Origin: Streptomyces abikoensis
Lineage (GTDB): Bacteria > Actinomycetota > Actinomycetes > Streptomycetales > Streptomycetaceae
Reading direction: 5' to 3'
Assembly (NCBI RefSeq): GCF_014648775.1
Contig: NZ_BMRT01000001.1
Location: forward strand, 62,001-126,000
DNA length: 64,000 nucleotides
Position numbers and translations under genes: made by a program. The notes beneath the pieces were generated by a model that ran no database searches, was not told where the DNA came from, and worked only from the letters and a program-made list of their open reading frames with translations. Of this stretch, positions 36,061 through 44,245 are shown piece after piece (the stretch's first letter is position 1; each line of letters opens with the position of its first letter).

Positions 36061-36108
36061 CAGCGAGAACGCCCCCCGCCGAAGGCTTCGGCGGGGGGCG
36101 TTCCGCTG
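36061..36108. terminator. Strong bidirectional terminator between amine oxidase and imine reductase
   Basis: A 17-bp perfect stem (36067-36083 with 36087-36103), extended by CAGCG/CGCTG across one bulged base, 3-nt loop, TTTC on the plus-strand side. It lies between convergent stop codons. Confidence 0.85.
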
Positions 36109-36119
36109 TTTCACCCGGG

Positions 36120-36992
36120 TCAGGCGGAGGGCTTCTTCAGGACCTCGATGAGGCTGGAGAAGCTGTTGCCCTCGAAGCCCTTGCCCATGCCGCGCTGGAA
36201 GATGTCCTGGACGGCCTTGAGCAGGGTGGTGTCGACGCCCGCGTCCTCGCTGGTGTGGAGGATGTGGTCGACGCTGGCCGCGCCCATCGCCAGGCGGTCC
36301 ACGTCGCCGGGGTACTCGGCGTTGTCGACGTGCTGGGTGTAGAGCTCCAGGAAGTGCGGCATCATCGTCATCATGTTGGAGGCGTAGGGGAGCAGCTCCT
36401 TGGCGGAGACCCCGTTCGCCTTGCCCAGCGCCAGCGCCTGGTAGAAGCTGAGCATGCTGGTCCAGAAGATGATCATCTGGGCCTGGTAGTACATGGCCGC
36501 GAGGCCCGGGTCCTCACCGCGGTAGTCGGCGGCGGTGAGGACCTCGAGGGTCTCCTTGTACGTGTCGAAGACGTCGCGCGGGCCGCTGTAGTAGGTGGAG
36601 GAGCCCTCCTTGCCGATCAGGGGCGGGGGCACCTGGACGCCACCGGTGACGTGCTTGGCGCCGTGGCCGGCGGCCCACTCGAAGGCCGCGCGGGCCTTCT
36701 CCGGGGTGTCGGAGCTGAGGTTGATCAGCACCCGGCCGTCGAGGGCGGCCGTGGCCGGCTCGAGGATGGCGTACATGGCGTCGTAGTCCGTGAGGCTCAG
36801 CACCACGAGCTCGTTGGCCTTGAGGGCGTCCTCGATCGAGGGGGCCAGGACGGCGCCCTTGGCGACGAGCTCGTCGGCCTTGCTCGCGGTGCGGTTCCAC
36901 ACGGTGACAGGGTGGCCGTTCTCCAGGAACGCGGTCACCATCGCCTGGCCCATCGGGCCGAGCCCGATGACGGTCACTGCCTGCTTGCTCAC
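36120..36992 (-). CDS. Imine reductase-like NADPH oxidoreductase
   Basis: A 290-residue protein of the beta-hydroxyacid dehydrogenase/imine reductase family, at the usual length for imine reductases. VTVIGLGPMGQAM is the NADPH Rossmann motif, and VWNRTASKAD has the Arg-Thr that favours NADPH. The long interdomain helix and the C-terminal domain (YYQAQMIIFWTSMLSFYQAL) match imine reductases; Tyr takes the place where Asp occurs in another subgroup (assignment by eye). The C-terminal Asp/His-rich part (LYTQHVDNAEYPGDVDRLAMG) fits the dimeric fold. The reaction would be reduction of a cyclic imine or iminium to an amine. GTG 36992 follows AAGGAG. Divergent from the TetR gene; two palindromes lie between them. 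Confidence 0.88.
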   Translation of the reverse strand: MSKQAVTVIGLGPMGQAMVTAFLENGHPVTVWNRTASKADELVAKGAVLAPSIEDALKANELVVLSLTDYDAMYAILEPATAALDGRVLINLSSDTPEKARAAFEWAAGHGAKHVTGGVQVPPPLIGKEGSSTYYSGPRDVFDTYKETLEVLTAADYRGEDPGLAAMYYQAQMIIFWTSMLSFYQALALGKANGVSAKELLPYASNMMTMMPHFLELYTQHVDNAEYPGDVDRLAMGAASVDHILHTSEDAGVDTTLLKAVQDIFQRGMGKGFEGNSFSSLIEVLKKPSA

Positions 36993-37109
36993 TGGTTCTC
37001 CTTGATTGTTACCGCGATTGATACCGCTGTGCCGCTGATACCGCTGGGTGTCCGCTCCGCCGTCCTGACGGGGGTGCAGCAGGACGGAGGGGCGGCGGTC
37101 CGCCGGTTC

Positions 37110-37125
37110 TAGAACGAACGCTCTA
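37110..37125. promoter_or_regulatory. TetR-type operator 1
   Basis: TAGAACGAACGCTCTA, a near-palindrome with 6 of 7 arm positions paired. It starts 40 bp before a second copy. Relative to a likely minus-strand -10 (TATGTT in complement of 37135-37140) it lies just downstream of the imine reductase transcription start. Confidence 0.7.
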
Positions 37126-37149
37126 CCCAGAAGAAACATAGCACAGCGC

Positions 37150-37165
37150 TAGAGCGAACGCTCTA
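37150..37165. promoter_or_regulatory. TetR-type operator 2
   Basis: TAGAGCGAACGCTCTA, perfect 7-bp arms around AA. It is 14/16 or better identical to operator 1 and starts 40 bp from it, so both sit on about the same face of the helix. It would cover the -35 region of the tetR gene and the -35 side of the imine reductase promoter. Confidence 0.75.
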
Positions 37166-37182
37166 TCCGTTAAACTCATGGA

Positions 37183-37794
37183 ATGCAGACGACCAAGCCG
37201 CGACACGACGCCACCGAGGGAACGGACGCCGCCGTCGGCACCCGGGACCGGATCGTCCGGGCGGCGGCCCGGCTGCTCCAGCGCCAGGGATACGAAGGGA
37301 CGGGCATCAAGCAGATCGCCCGCGACGCCGAAGCCACCCTCGGCTCCGTCTACCACTTCTTCCCCGGCGGCAAGCAGGAGCTCGCCGTGGCCGCGATCCA
37401 GCACGGCGAGCGCGAGTTCTCCGACATCCTGCGCGCCGGACTGGCCGCCGCCGACGACCCCGCCGAGGCGATCACCGCCTGCACCCGGCTGCTCGCCGAC
37501 TCCCTGCGGGAGTCCGACTGGATGGACGGCTGCCCCGTGGCGGCCACCGCCCTCGAGACCGTCGGGCGCGCCCCCGACATCCAGCAGGCCTGCGCCGAGG
37601 CCATCGGCCACTGGACGGAGCTGGTCACCGAGAAGCTGCGCGGCGGCCTCGACGAGGACACCGCCCGCGATCTGGCCTGCGCGGCGATCAGCACCCTGGA
37701 GGGCGCCGAGCTGACCGCGCAGGTACTGCGGAGCGAGGAGCCCCTGCTGACGGCGGGCCGACATCTGGCCCGGCTGATCCGCACCTACGAGTAG
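37183..37794 (+). CDS. TetR family transcriptional regulator
   Basis: A 203-residue regulator. The N-terminal HTH (about 20-65) reads TRDRIVRAAARLLQRQGYEG, IKQIARDAEATLGSVYHFFPGGK, the usual TetR recognition helix region. The C-terminal ligand domain (about 80-200) with LRESDWMDGCPVAATALE resembles the LmrA/YxaF subgroup. It probably represses itself and the divergent imine reductase through the two palindromes at 37110-37165. ATG 37183 has no Shine-Dalgarno; TAAACT at 37171-37176 would place transcription start at or next to the ATG, so the mRNA may be leaderless. The ligand may be an amine or imine handled by the cluster (inference). Confidence 0.92.
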   Translation: MQTTKPRHDATEGTDAAVGTRDRIVRAAARLLQRQGYEGTGIKQIARDAEATLGSVYHFFPGGKQELAVAAIQHGEREFSDILRAGLAAADDPAEAITACTRLLADSLRESDWMDGCPVAATALETVGRAPDIQQACAEAIGHWTELVTEKLRGGLDEDTARDLACAAISTLEGAELTAQVLRSEEPLLTAGRHLARLIRTYE

Positions 37795-38111
37795 GGGCGG
37801 CGAAGCGCCGTCCGGCCCGGCGTGCGGTCCACCGGCGCGGGAGGCGAAGCGGCCCCCTTCTCCGGCGGGCCGCGGCAAGGCGATGGTGCTCATGCTCTCT
37901 TTCGGGACGGGTTCTCGCTGTCGCACTTGACCGTGCGTCAATCCCGCGCCGACCGTAACGCGCAGTCACCCAACCCGTGCCCACCGTGCGGTAATCGCCC
38001 GGTCATCGCCGCAGGACAGCCCGCGATGAACGGACGGTGACCGGTGTGCGGCGAGCGCCCCGCCGCAGGGCTCCCTGGACCTCGCCGGCCCCCTCCGCCA
38101 CACTCTGGCCC
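37795..38111. other. Non-coding interval before the IscX-like gene
   Basis: 317 bp without a convincing gene or clear hairpin. Short open frames have poor codon bias. The promoter of the IscX-like gene should lie here but no consensus elements stand out. Confidence 0.4.
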
Positions 38112-38327
38112 ATGCGATGGACGGACATCGAAGAGATCGCGGCGGCCCTCGCCGAACAGCACCCCACCACCCGGCCGGTGACGGCCGATCTGGTCCGGAT
38201 CCGGGACTGGGCCGCCGGGCTGACCGGCTTCAGCGACGACCCGACCCGCTGCAACGCCCGGCTCCTGGAGTCGATCCAGCTCGCGTGGAGCGACAGGACC
38301 ACCGTCCGGGAAGACAGAGCCGGCTGA
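38112..38327 (+). CDS. iscX: IscX/YfhJ-like iron-sulfur assembly protein
   Basis: A 71-residue acidic protein matching IscX: MRWTDIEEIAAALAEQHP at the N-terminus, then VRIRDWAAGLTGFSDDP, NARLLESIQLAW and a short charged tail. IscX is a small winged-helix-like partner of the cysteine desulfurase IscS that binds iron and tunes Fe-S assembly in proteobacteria. Here it stands alone with no isc genes; actinobacteria mainly use SUF. ATG 38112 lacks a Shine-Dalgarno, and an in-frame upstream ATG (38037) would add a non-conserved basic tail. Convergent with the amine oxidase gene that follows. Confidence 0.82.
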   Translation: MRWTDIEEIAAALAEQHPTTRPVTADLVRIRDWAAGLTGFSDDPTRCNARLLESIQLAWSDRTTVREDRAG

Positions 38328-38367
38328 CCCCCGGGCCCGCGACCCGCCCGGCGCCCCTCCGGGCCGC

Positions 38368-39705
38368 TCAGCTCGCCAGGACGCTCCGGGCCGCGCGGCG
38401 GCCGGAGAGCAGCGCGCCGTGGACCGTGCTGCTGTGGTCGGCGCTCGTCGCCTCGCCCGCGAAGAACAGGCGGTCCCCGACGGGTTCGGCCAGGACGTCG
38501 TGGTCGCCGGGCTCGAAGGCCGCGGCCGGGAAGGAGTACGAGCCCCGGGCGAAGGGGTCGGCCGCCCAGCGGGTGAGCCGGTACGCCGAGGGGTCCGCCA
38601 CCCCGTCGCCGTAGACGCCGCGCAGGACGGCCAGGGCGTCGCCCACCACGGTGGCGTCGTCCAGCTCCTCCAGGCGGCGGGCGACGGGCCCGCCGTGGAG
38701 GACGGCCAGCACCGGGGCCCCGGTGACGCGCCGGAGGTCGAACCAGTTGGCGAAGGCGCCGTGCGGGGTGTCCTCCAGGCGGATCACGTCGCTGTCGTCC
38801 CAGAACGCCTCCGCGAAGCGCAGGTAGAGCTTGTCGTAGACGCCCATGCCCATGCGCTCGATGACGTCCGTCTTGGCCTCGGGGAGCTCCGGGGCGAAGG
38901 TGACGGCGCCGGCCTTCAGCACCCCGAGCGGCAGCGTGATCACGACCCGGTCGGCGGTGAGGACGCCGTGGCCGTCGGTGTGCACCTCCACCTGGTCGCC
39001 CCCGTGCTCGACGCGGGTGACGCGGTGACCCGGCCGTACGTCCAGCCCCTCGGCCAGGTGGTCCGTCAGCTGCGCGTAGCCGCCGGGGAAGACGGCCTCG
39101 ACGCCCTCGTAGTCCTTGCCCCAGATCACGGCGGCCAGGGCCAGCTCCCCGATGCCCGCGCCCCAGTCGTCCTCCGCCATGCGGCCGCACGCCTCGAGGA
39201 CCCTCCTGGCCCGCGCCGGCTCCAGGCCCGCGGCACCCAGCACGGCACGCAGCCCCTCCGCGAGGGACAGCCCCGGCTCGGCCCGCGCGGCGAGGGCCTC
39301 CAGCGCGCCGCCGACGGCCTTCAGGTCCTTCCCCAGGGTCTCCGTCTCGGCGCGGGTGAGGCGCCGGCCGTCGGGGGCGTAGGAGACCGTGCCGTCCTGG
39401 CTGCCGTAGTCGAGGGTGCCGACGTCGTACACGGCCGTGGCGGCCCCCGCCTCCGCGGCGAGCTCCGCGACGGGGTTGTCCTCGACGCCGTGGATCCACG
39501 AGGCGCCCAGGTCGATGCGGAGTCCTTCCCACTCCTCGGTCCACAGCCGCCCGCCGGTGCGCTCCCGGGCCTCCAGGACCGTCACGTCGTGGCCGGCGCG
39601 CCGCAGTTCCCGGGCCGCGTACAGCCCGGCCATCCCCGCGCCGACGACCAGGGTCCTGCGGCCGTCCGTGGGAGGGGCCGGAGTGCCGGTGCGGTAGATC
39701 GTCAT
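38368..39705 (-). CDS. Flavin monoamine/polyamine oxidase
   Basis: A 445-residue FAD amine oxidase without a signal peptide, unlike the amine oxidase at 34.6 kb. TLVVGAGMAGLYAARELRRAG is the Rossmann FAD motif, LEARERTGGRLWT and IDLGASWIHGVEDNP are typical of polyamine and monoamine oxidases (the SWIHG block especially), and RLFFAGEATSADHSSTVHGA is the C-terminal FAD motif. A polyamine or aromatic amine is the likely substrate. ATG 39705. Convergent with the IscX-like gene. Whether it takes part in the nearby imine reductase cluster is unclear; 1.9 kb separate them. Confidence 0.92.
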   Translation of the reverse strand: MTIYRTGTPAPPTDGRRTLVVGAGMAGLYAARELRRAGHDVTVLEARERTGGRLWTEEWEGLRIDLGASWIHGVEDNPVAELAAEAGAATAVYDVGTLDYGSQDGTVSYAPDGRRLTRAETETLGKDLKAVGGALEALAARAEPGLSLAEGLRAVLGAAGLEPARARRVLEACGRMAEDDWGAGIGELALAAVIWGKDYEGVEAVFPGGYAQLTDHLAEGLDVRPGHRVTRVEHGGDQVEVHTDGHGVLTADRVVITLPLGVLKAGAVTFAPELPEAKTDVIERMGMGVYDKLYLRFAEAFWDDSDVIRLEDTPHGAFANWFDLRRVTGAPVLAVLHGGPVARRLEELDDATVVGDALAVLRGVYGDGVADPSAYRLTRWAADPFARGSYSFPAAAFEPGDHDVLAEPVGDRLFFAGEATSADHSSTVHGALLSGRRAARSVLAS

Positions 39706-39923
39706 ACCGGAACCGTAAGCGATGGGGAGGGATCACGCGGCGGAAAACGGCCGGGGCCGACAGGGCATCATTGACGCGCCCCTGTCAATCCTTCGCCGTG
39801 CGTGGCACGCTCTTCTGACGCACCGTCGAATCCGCACCACTCGTCTGCCCGGACCCGGCAGCCGGTCCGGCCCCCCACACGGCCCCGCGCCCCACGCGCC
39901 CGGCCTCGGCAGAAGGAGTACGC

Positions 39924-40928
39924 GTGAGACGTCCCCACCGCAGCACCTCCGGCATCCTGCTGGCCGCCGGCACCCTGGTCGCCCTGGGCACTCCGGCCAC
40001 CGCGTCCGGCGCCGCGCCGGCCGGGGCCGAACGGGCCCCGGCGACCGCGCACACGAGCGCCGCCCAGCGGGACGCCGTCGCCTTCTGGACCCCCGAACGG
40101 ATGCGCTCGGCCACCCCGCTCGACGTGCCCGGCGCCGCCCCGGACGGTCTCGCGGCCCGGGCGGCCCGTCCCGCCGCGGAGTCGCGCGGCGCGGTGTCCA
40201 CCGTCGCGCCCACCGTCCCGGCCGCCCCCTCCGCCGGGGTGAGGTCCCTGCCGCAGGCCGGCGGGCCGTGGACCGGGGGCGGCGCCGTCGTCCACACGAT
40301 CGGGCGAGTGTTCTTCACGTTCCAGAACCGCACCGCCTCCTGCTCGGGTGACGCCGTGACCAGCAAGAACGGCAATGTCGTGCTCACCGCCGGGCACTGT
40401 GTGAAGTACCAGGGAAGCTGGCACACCAACTGGGTCTTCGTCCCCGGCTACCACGACGGGCAGTCGCCGTACGGCACCTGGGCGGCGGCGAAGACGCTCT
40501 CCACCCCGCAGTGGACGGCCAGCGAGGACATGAACAACGACATCGGGGCCGCCGTCGTCGGCCCGGTGGACGGCAAGCGGCTCACCGACGTCGTCGGCGG
40601 CCAGGGCCTCGAGTTCAACGGCGGCTACAACAAGGACATGTACGCCTTCGGGTTCCCGGCGGCGTCCCCGTACGACGGCAGCAAGCTGATCTACTGCAGC
40701 GGGACGTCCTCGAAGGACTTCCTGCTCACCCAGGACCACGGTCTGGGCTGCAACATGACCGGCGGGTCCAGCGGCGGCCCGTGGTTCACGTCCTTCGACG
40801 AGTCCACCGGCGCCGGGCTCCAGGCCTCGGTCAACAGCTTCGGCTACACGTTCCTGCCGAACACGATGTTCGGCCCCTACTTCGGCGACGAGGCCAAGAA
40901 CCTCTACGACACGGCGCAGAACACCTGA
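39924..40928 (+). CDS. Secreted trypsin-like serine protease (S1, V8-like)
   Basis: A 334-residue exported protease. The signal peptide is STSGILLAAGTLVALGTPATASG. A pro-region of about 80 residues (AERAPATAHT to SLPQAGGPWTGG) precedes the catalytic domain. The triad is visible: His in VLTAGHCV, Asp in NNDIGAAV, Ser in MTGGSSGGPWF. Cys pairs (ASCSG/GHC and YCSG/LGCN) suggest two disulfides. The fold resembles V8/glutamyl-endopeptidase-like Streptomyces proteases. GTG 39924 is set by AAGGAG 6 nt upstream. Extracellular; a strong hairpin follows. Confidence 0.92.
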   Translation: MRRPHRSTSGILLAAGTLVALGTPATASGAAPAGAERAPATAHTSAAQRDAVAFWTPERMRSATPLDVPGAAPDGLAARAARPAAESRGAVSTVAPTVPAAPSAGVRSLPQAGGPWTGGGAVVHTIGRVFFTFQNRTASCSGDAVTSKNGNVVLTAGHCVKYQGSWHTNWVFVPGYHDGQSPYGTWAAAKTLSTPQWTASEDMNNDIGAAVVGPVDGKRLTDVVGGQGLEFNGGYNKDMYAFGFPAASPYDGSKLIYCSGTSSKDFLLTQDHGLGCNMTGGSSGGPWFTSFDESTGAGLQASVNSFGYTFLPNTMFGPYFGDEAKNLYDTAQNT

Positions 40929-40939
40929 CGCCGGCGCGC

Positions 40940-40973
40940 GACGTCCCGCCCCCGCGTGGCGGGGCGGGACGTC
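40940..40973. terminator. Bidirectional terminator between S1 protease and RlmG-like gene
   Basis: Perfect 13-bp stem GACGTCCCGCCCC / GGGGCGGGACGTC with an 8-nt loop, between convergent genes. Confidence 0.8.
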
Positions 40974-40987
40974 CGCGTACGGGCGGA

Positions 40988-42133
40988 TCAGCGCTTGACG
41001 GCCCGCAGGATCACGAACTTCGGGTCGCTCGCGACGACCTCGCAGTCACCGAAGAGCCTGCGCAGCCGGACGTGGTAGCCCAGGTGCCGGTTGCCGACGA
41101 CCCACAGCTCCCCGCCGGGGCGCAGCGCCGCGCGGGCGCCGGCGAACATCCGCCGGGCCGTGGTGTCGGTGGTGGCCTGGTGGCTGTGGAAGGGCGGGTT
41201 GTTCAGGACGAGGTCCACCGACGCGGCGGGGACGCCCTCCAGGCCGTCGCCGACGCGGAACGTGGCGACGGCGTCCGGTCCGGTGTTGTCCCGGAAGGTG
41301 GCCTCGGCGGAGGCCACGGCCTGGTGGGACTCGTCGGTGAACAGCAGCTCCGCCTCGGGGTTGGCCAGCGCCGCGGCGGTGCCGACGACGCCGTTGCCGC
41401 AGCCCAGGTCGACGACGCGCTCGGCGCCCCGGCGCTCCGGCAGGTGCGCGAGGAAGAAACGGGTGCCGATGTCGAGGCGGTCGGGGCAGAAGATGCCCGC
41501 GTGGTTGGTGACGGTCATCCCGGAGGCCGGGCCGATGCCGGTGGGCAGGGCGTAGCGGTGCGGCCAGGGGTTGGCGGGGCGGTCGAGTGCGGGGTCCGGC
41601 GTACAGAAGATGAGCCGGGACTTCTTCACGGCCAGGGACGTCCGGGTGGGGCCGAGGATCGTCTCGAACAACCGGAGCGTCGAGGTGTGGATCTCGGTGA
41701 CCCGGCCGGTGCCGATGACGACGGTGTTCTCGTGGACGGCGGGCGCGAGGCGGTGGAGCTGGTCCTCCAGGAGGGCGAGGCTCTTGGGCACGCGGACGAG
41801 CAGGACGTCGATCCGCTCGGGCGGGGTGTCACGGGTGGACAGCAGCCGGACGTCACCGGCGGGGACGCCGTTGCGCGCCAGGTTGGCCCGGGTCGCCTCC
41901 TGGCCGAGGTGGGAGTCGGAGATCTGGGTGGGCCGGTGCCCGGCGAGGGCGGTGACCAGCGCTCCCCACCGGTCGCCCACCACGACCACGGTGCCCGAGA
42001 GGTCCGTGCCGGCCTCCGCGAGGTGCTCGAGCAGGTACTCGTCGGCGGAGTCCCAGGCGCGCAGGGTGTCGCGGGGGTCCTCGGGGAAGCGGGTGAGTTC
42101 GTACTCACCCCGTGACGTCGTGAAACGGTTCAT
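40988..42133 (-). CDS. rlmG: RlmG/RsmC-like rRNA guanine-N2 methyltransferase
   Basis: A 381-residue SAM-dependent methyltransferase with a duplicated Rossmann layout. The N-terminal half is a degenerate domain (GTVVVVGDRWGALVTALAG). The C-terminal half is catalytic, with VVDLGCGNGVVGTAAAL binding SAM and LVLNNPPFHS, the NPPF motif of guanine-N2 methyltransferases. The order and length match RlmG (23S rRNA G1835) and RsmC (16S G1207); I favour RlmG. Cytoplasmic, acting on the ribosome. ATG 42133. Convergent with the protease gene; the serine hydrolase gene follows on the same strand upstream. Confidence 0.88.
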   Translation of the reverse strand: MNRFTTSRGEYELTRFPEDPRDTLRAWDSADEYLLEHLAEAGTDLSGTVVVVGDRWGALVTALAGHRPTQISDSHLGQEATRANLARNGVPAGDVRLLSTRDTPPERIDVLLVRVPKSLALLEDQLHRLAPAVHENTVVIGTGRVTEIHTSTLRLFETILGPTRTSLAVKKSRLIFCTPDPALDRPANPWPHRYALPTGIGPASGMTVTNHAGIFCPDRLDIGTRFFLAHLPERRGAERVVDLGCGNGVVGTAAALANPEAELLFTDESHQAVASAEATFRDNTGPDAVATFRVGDGLEGVPAASVDLVLNNPPFHSHQATTDTTARRMFAGARAALRPGGELWVVGNRHLGYHVRLRRLFGDCEVVASDPKFVILRAVKR

Positions 42134-42219
42134 TGTGTCTTCAGGCTAGCCGAGGGGCCGCCGGGCCCCGCCCTCGGCGGGTCCGGCGGCCGGCCGCTCC
42201 TCCGGCGGGTCCGGGCGGG

Positions 42220-43386
42220 TCAGCAGTCGGGTACGTCCGGCAGCTTGTCGCCGGGCGAGGAGACGTAGATGTTGGTGATCCAGCCGCCGTACTTGGGCAG
42301 GTAGGCCCACCAGTCGTTGGTGTACGGGGGGACGGTGACCACCTGTCCGCGCTTCTGGCAGCCCGCCAGCACCTCGACCCCGGCGGGCAGCGTGGTGAGC
42401 ACGGCGGAGTCGGTGCCGGCCCGGGCCCGTACGCGCACGCCGGAACCCCAGGTGCCGAACCAGCTTCCGGGGGTGCGGGTGGCGCCGGGGACGTTCAGCC
42501 CCCGCACCACCGCGCCGAGGTCGGAGTACGCCTTGCCGTAGGGGGTGTCTTCGGCGTGGAGGGTGAACACGGCGACGATGGTGCGGTCGGCGGCGCCCAC
42601 CGTGCCGGTGGTGTGGAGGGCGGGGCGGCGCAGGTCCACGCCGTCGGCCGGGGCCGGTGCCCGCGTGGGTGCCCGGCCCGGTGTCCGGGCCGGGGCGCGG
42701 GTGGCGGCCGGATCGGTGGTGCAGCCGTTGGAGTCGAAGCCGGACCAGCCCTGTTTGACGGCCCAGGGCCGGTCGAAGACGGCCGCGATGCCGAAGCTCT
42801 GGTCGTAGCCGTCCGTGCCGCAGCGGGTCGAGGCGCGCAGATTGCCCATGACGTAGTCGCGGACGGGAGCGGGCGCCTCGTCGAGGAGGTACCGGTAGAT
42901 CCGGACGGTGTCCGCCGCCGAGAGGGCGGTGTAACCCCAGTACCCGGGCCGGTCGGCCGGTGGCGGCGCGGTGTCGGCCAGTTTCAGCCGTGCCACCATC
43001 CGCTCGACGATGGCGCCGCCGCCGTTCCGGTCCCAGAACGTGCTGGCCGCGCCGTCGTCGCTGCTGCGCAGCATGACGTCCAGCAACGCCCGGTCGGCGT
43101 CGGGTATGGGGTACGTGGGACCGCGGTCCCACAGGTGGTCGAGGGCGATCAGCAGTTTGACCACCGAGGCGGAACGGAACCGGGCCCGGGCGTTGAACCG
43201 CTCGGTGAACACGCCGGTCTGCCGGTCGAACACCGCGATGCCCGCGCTCACTCCGGCCGGCAGGCCGATGGCCGCCGGGCGCGCGGAGGTCGCCGCGCCG
43301 ACGGCGGGTGTGGTGCACAGGGCGGCCAGGGCCAGGACGGTGAGGACCACCGCCGGCCTCAGGACACCGATGAAGCGGATCTGCAA
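42220..43386 (-). CDS. Secreted class-A beta-lactamase-fold serine hydrolase with SH3-like tail
   Basis: A 388-residue exported protein. The signal peptide is LRPAVVLTVLALAALCTTPAVGA. The hydrolase domain (about 40-270) has FRSASVVKLLIAL with the SxxK catalytic pair, and SSDDGAAS in the place of the SDN loop. The tail (about 310-388) has VRVRARAGTDSAVLTTLPAGV and WWAYLPKYGGWITNIYV, an SH3b-type wall-binding module. A penicillin-binding or peptidoglycan-directed role is more likely than antibiotic resistance (inference). The linker is Ala/Pro/Arg-rich. The start is TTG 43386: AGGAG lies 7 nt upstream and the signal peptide begins there; longer ATG or GTG frames add no plausible signal. Confidence 0.85.
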   Translation of the reverse strand: MQIRFIGVLRPAVVLTVLALAALCTTPAVGAATSARPAAIGLPAGVSAGIAVFDRQTGVFTERFNARARFRSASVVKLLIALDHLWDRGPTYPIPDADRALLDVMLRSSDDGAASTFWDRNGGGAIVERMVARLKLADTAPPPADRPGYWGYTALSAADTVRIYRYLLDEAPAPVRDYVMGNLRASTRCGTDGYDQSFGIAAVFDRPWAVKQGWSGFDSNGCTTDPAATRAPARTPGRAPTRAPAPADGVDLRRPALHTTGTVGAADRTIVAVFTLHAEDTPYGKAYSDLGAVVRGLNVPGATRTPGSWFGTWGSGVRVRARAGTDSAVLTTLPAGVEVLAGCQKRGQVVTVPPYTNDWWAYLPKYGGWITNIYVSSPGDKLPDVPDC

Positions 43387-43618
43387 CGCGCTCTCCTCCC
43401 GGACGGCGATCCCCGCGATGCGACCGGCTCCGCGGTGTGCCGCGGTGGTGGGGGATCCTCTCCGGATGGTGGGGTGCGGCGGGCGCGCGGTCACCGGTAT
43501 TCGGTCAGCGTCGAAGACGGACCGTCAAACCCGCCCGGGCGGTGGGCTGTCGGCCGTCGGCGAACGGGTGTGTCATGGCACCATGGAGGGTCGGCGCGCC
43601 GAGGAAAGGGGAGGTCCT

Positions 43619-44164
43619 GTGGGCGGTGTGGACAAGAGTTCCGCGAGCGGTCTCAACAAGGGGTTGGAACGGGTGGTGGTGGCCCTCCGGTGGGATCCGA
43701 GCCCTCCGGGAGCGGCGCCCCACGATCTGGACCTGATCGCGGCGACGTACGGCGCCGGCGACCCCCACGGCGAGCCCGCCTATCTCGTGCACTTCGACAG
43801 CCGTTCCCCCGACGGCACGATCACCCTCAACCGGGACAGTCAGGACGGCAAGGGCTTCGGCGACGACGAGGTCCTGACGCTGGAGCTCGACCGGCTGAGC
43901 CCCGACTACGTCCGGGTGGTCGTGGGCGTCGCCATACAGCAGGGCGACGGGCGGCTGACGTTCGGCGGCGTCGCCGGGACGAGCGTGCACGTCCGGGAGG
44001 GCCGTGAGCAGCTGGCGGAGGACGACTTCTCCGGGGTCGGTGGGGCGACGGCGGCGAGGGTCGCGGAGTTCGTCCGCGACGGTTCGGGGGCCTGGACCTT
44101 CCTGCGCGGCGTCCACGGCTTCGACGCGGACCCGGCGACCTTCGTGAGGGTCATGGGGCGGTGA
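43619..44164 (+). CDS. TerD domain protein
   Basis: A 181-residue TerD/CABP family protein, a calcium-binding beta-sandwich linked to tellurite resistance and stress responses in many bacteria. LNKGLERVVVALRWD opens the domain; DLDLIAATY and YLVHFDSRSPDGTITLNRDSQ, then DDEVLTLELDRLSPDYVRVVVGV, carry the Asp-rich Ca sites. No signal peptide. It is solitary here (no TerB, TerC or ATP-grasp neighbours). GTG 43619 has GGGGAGG 4 nt upstream; the first residues VGGVDKSSASG are typical. A hairpin follows 6 bp after the stop. Confidence 0.9.
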   Translation: MGGVDKSSASGLNKGLERVVVALRWDPSPPGAAPHDLDLIAATYGAGDPHGEPAYLVHFDSRSPDGTITLNRDSQDGKGFGDDEVLTLELDRLSPDYVRVVVGVAIQQGDGRLTFGGVAGTSVHVREGREQLAEDDFSGVGGATAARVAEFVRDGSGAWTFLRGVHGFDADPATFVRVMGR

Positions 44165-44170
44165 GCCCCC

Positions 44171-44208
44171 CGTGCCCGGCGCCGACGTCCTGGACGGCGC
44201 CGGGCACG
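44171..44208 (+). terminator. Terminator after TerD gene
   Basis: Perfect 13-bp stem CGTGCCCGGCGCC / GGCGCCGGGCACG around a 12-nt loop. Confidence 0.75.
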
Positions 44209-44245
44209 GCGCGTTGCGCCCCGGAGCGGGAAACCGGACCTCCGG

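Noticed and set aside
38368..39705. Counting this second amine oxidase as part of the imine reductase cluster
   Set aside because: It lies beyond the TetR gene, is convergent with the IscX-like gene and lacks the TAGAGCG operators, so membership is not supported.
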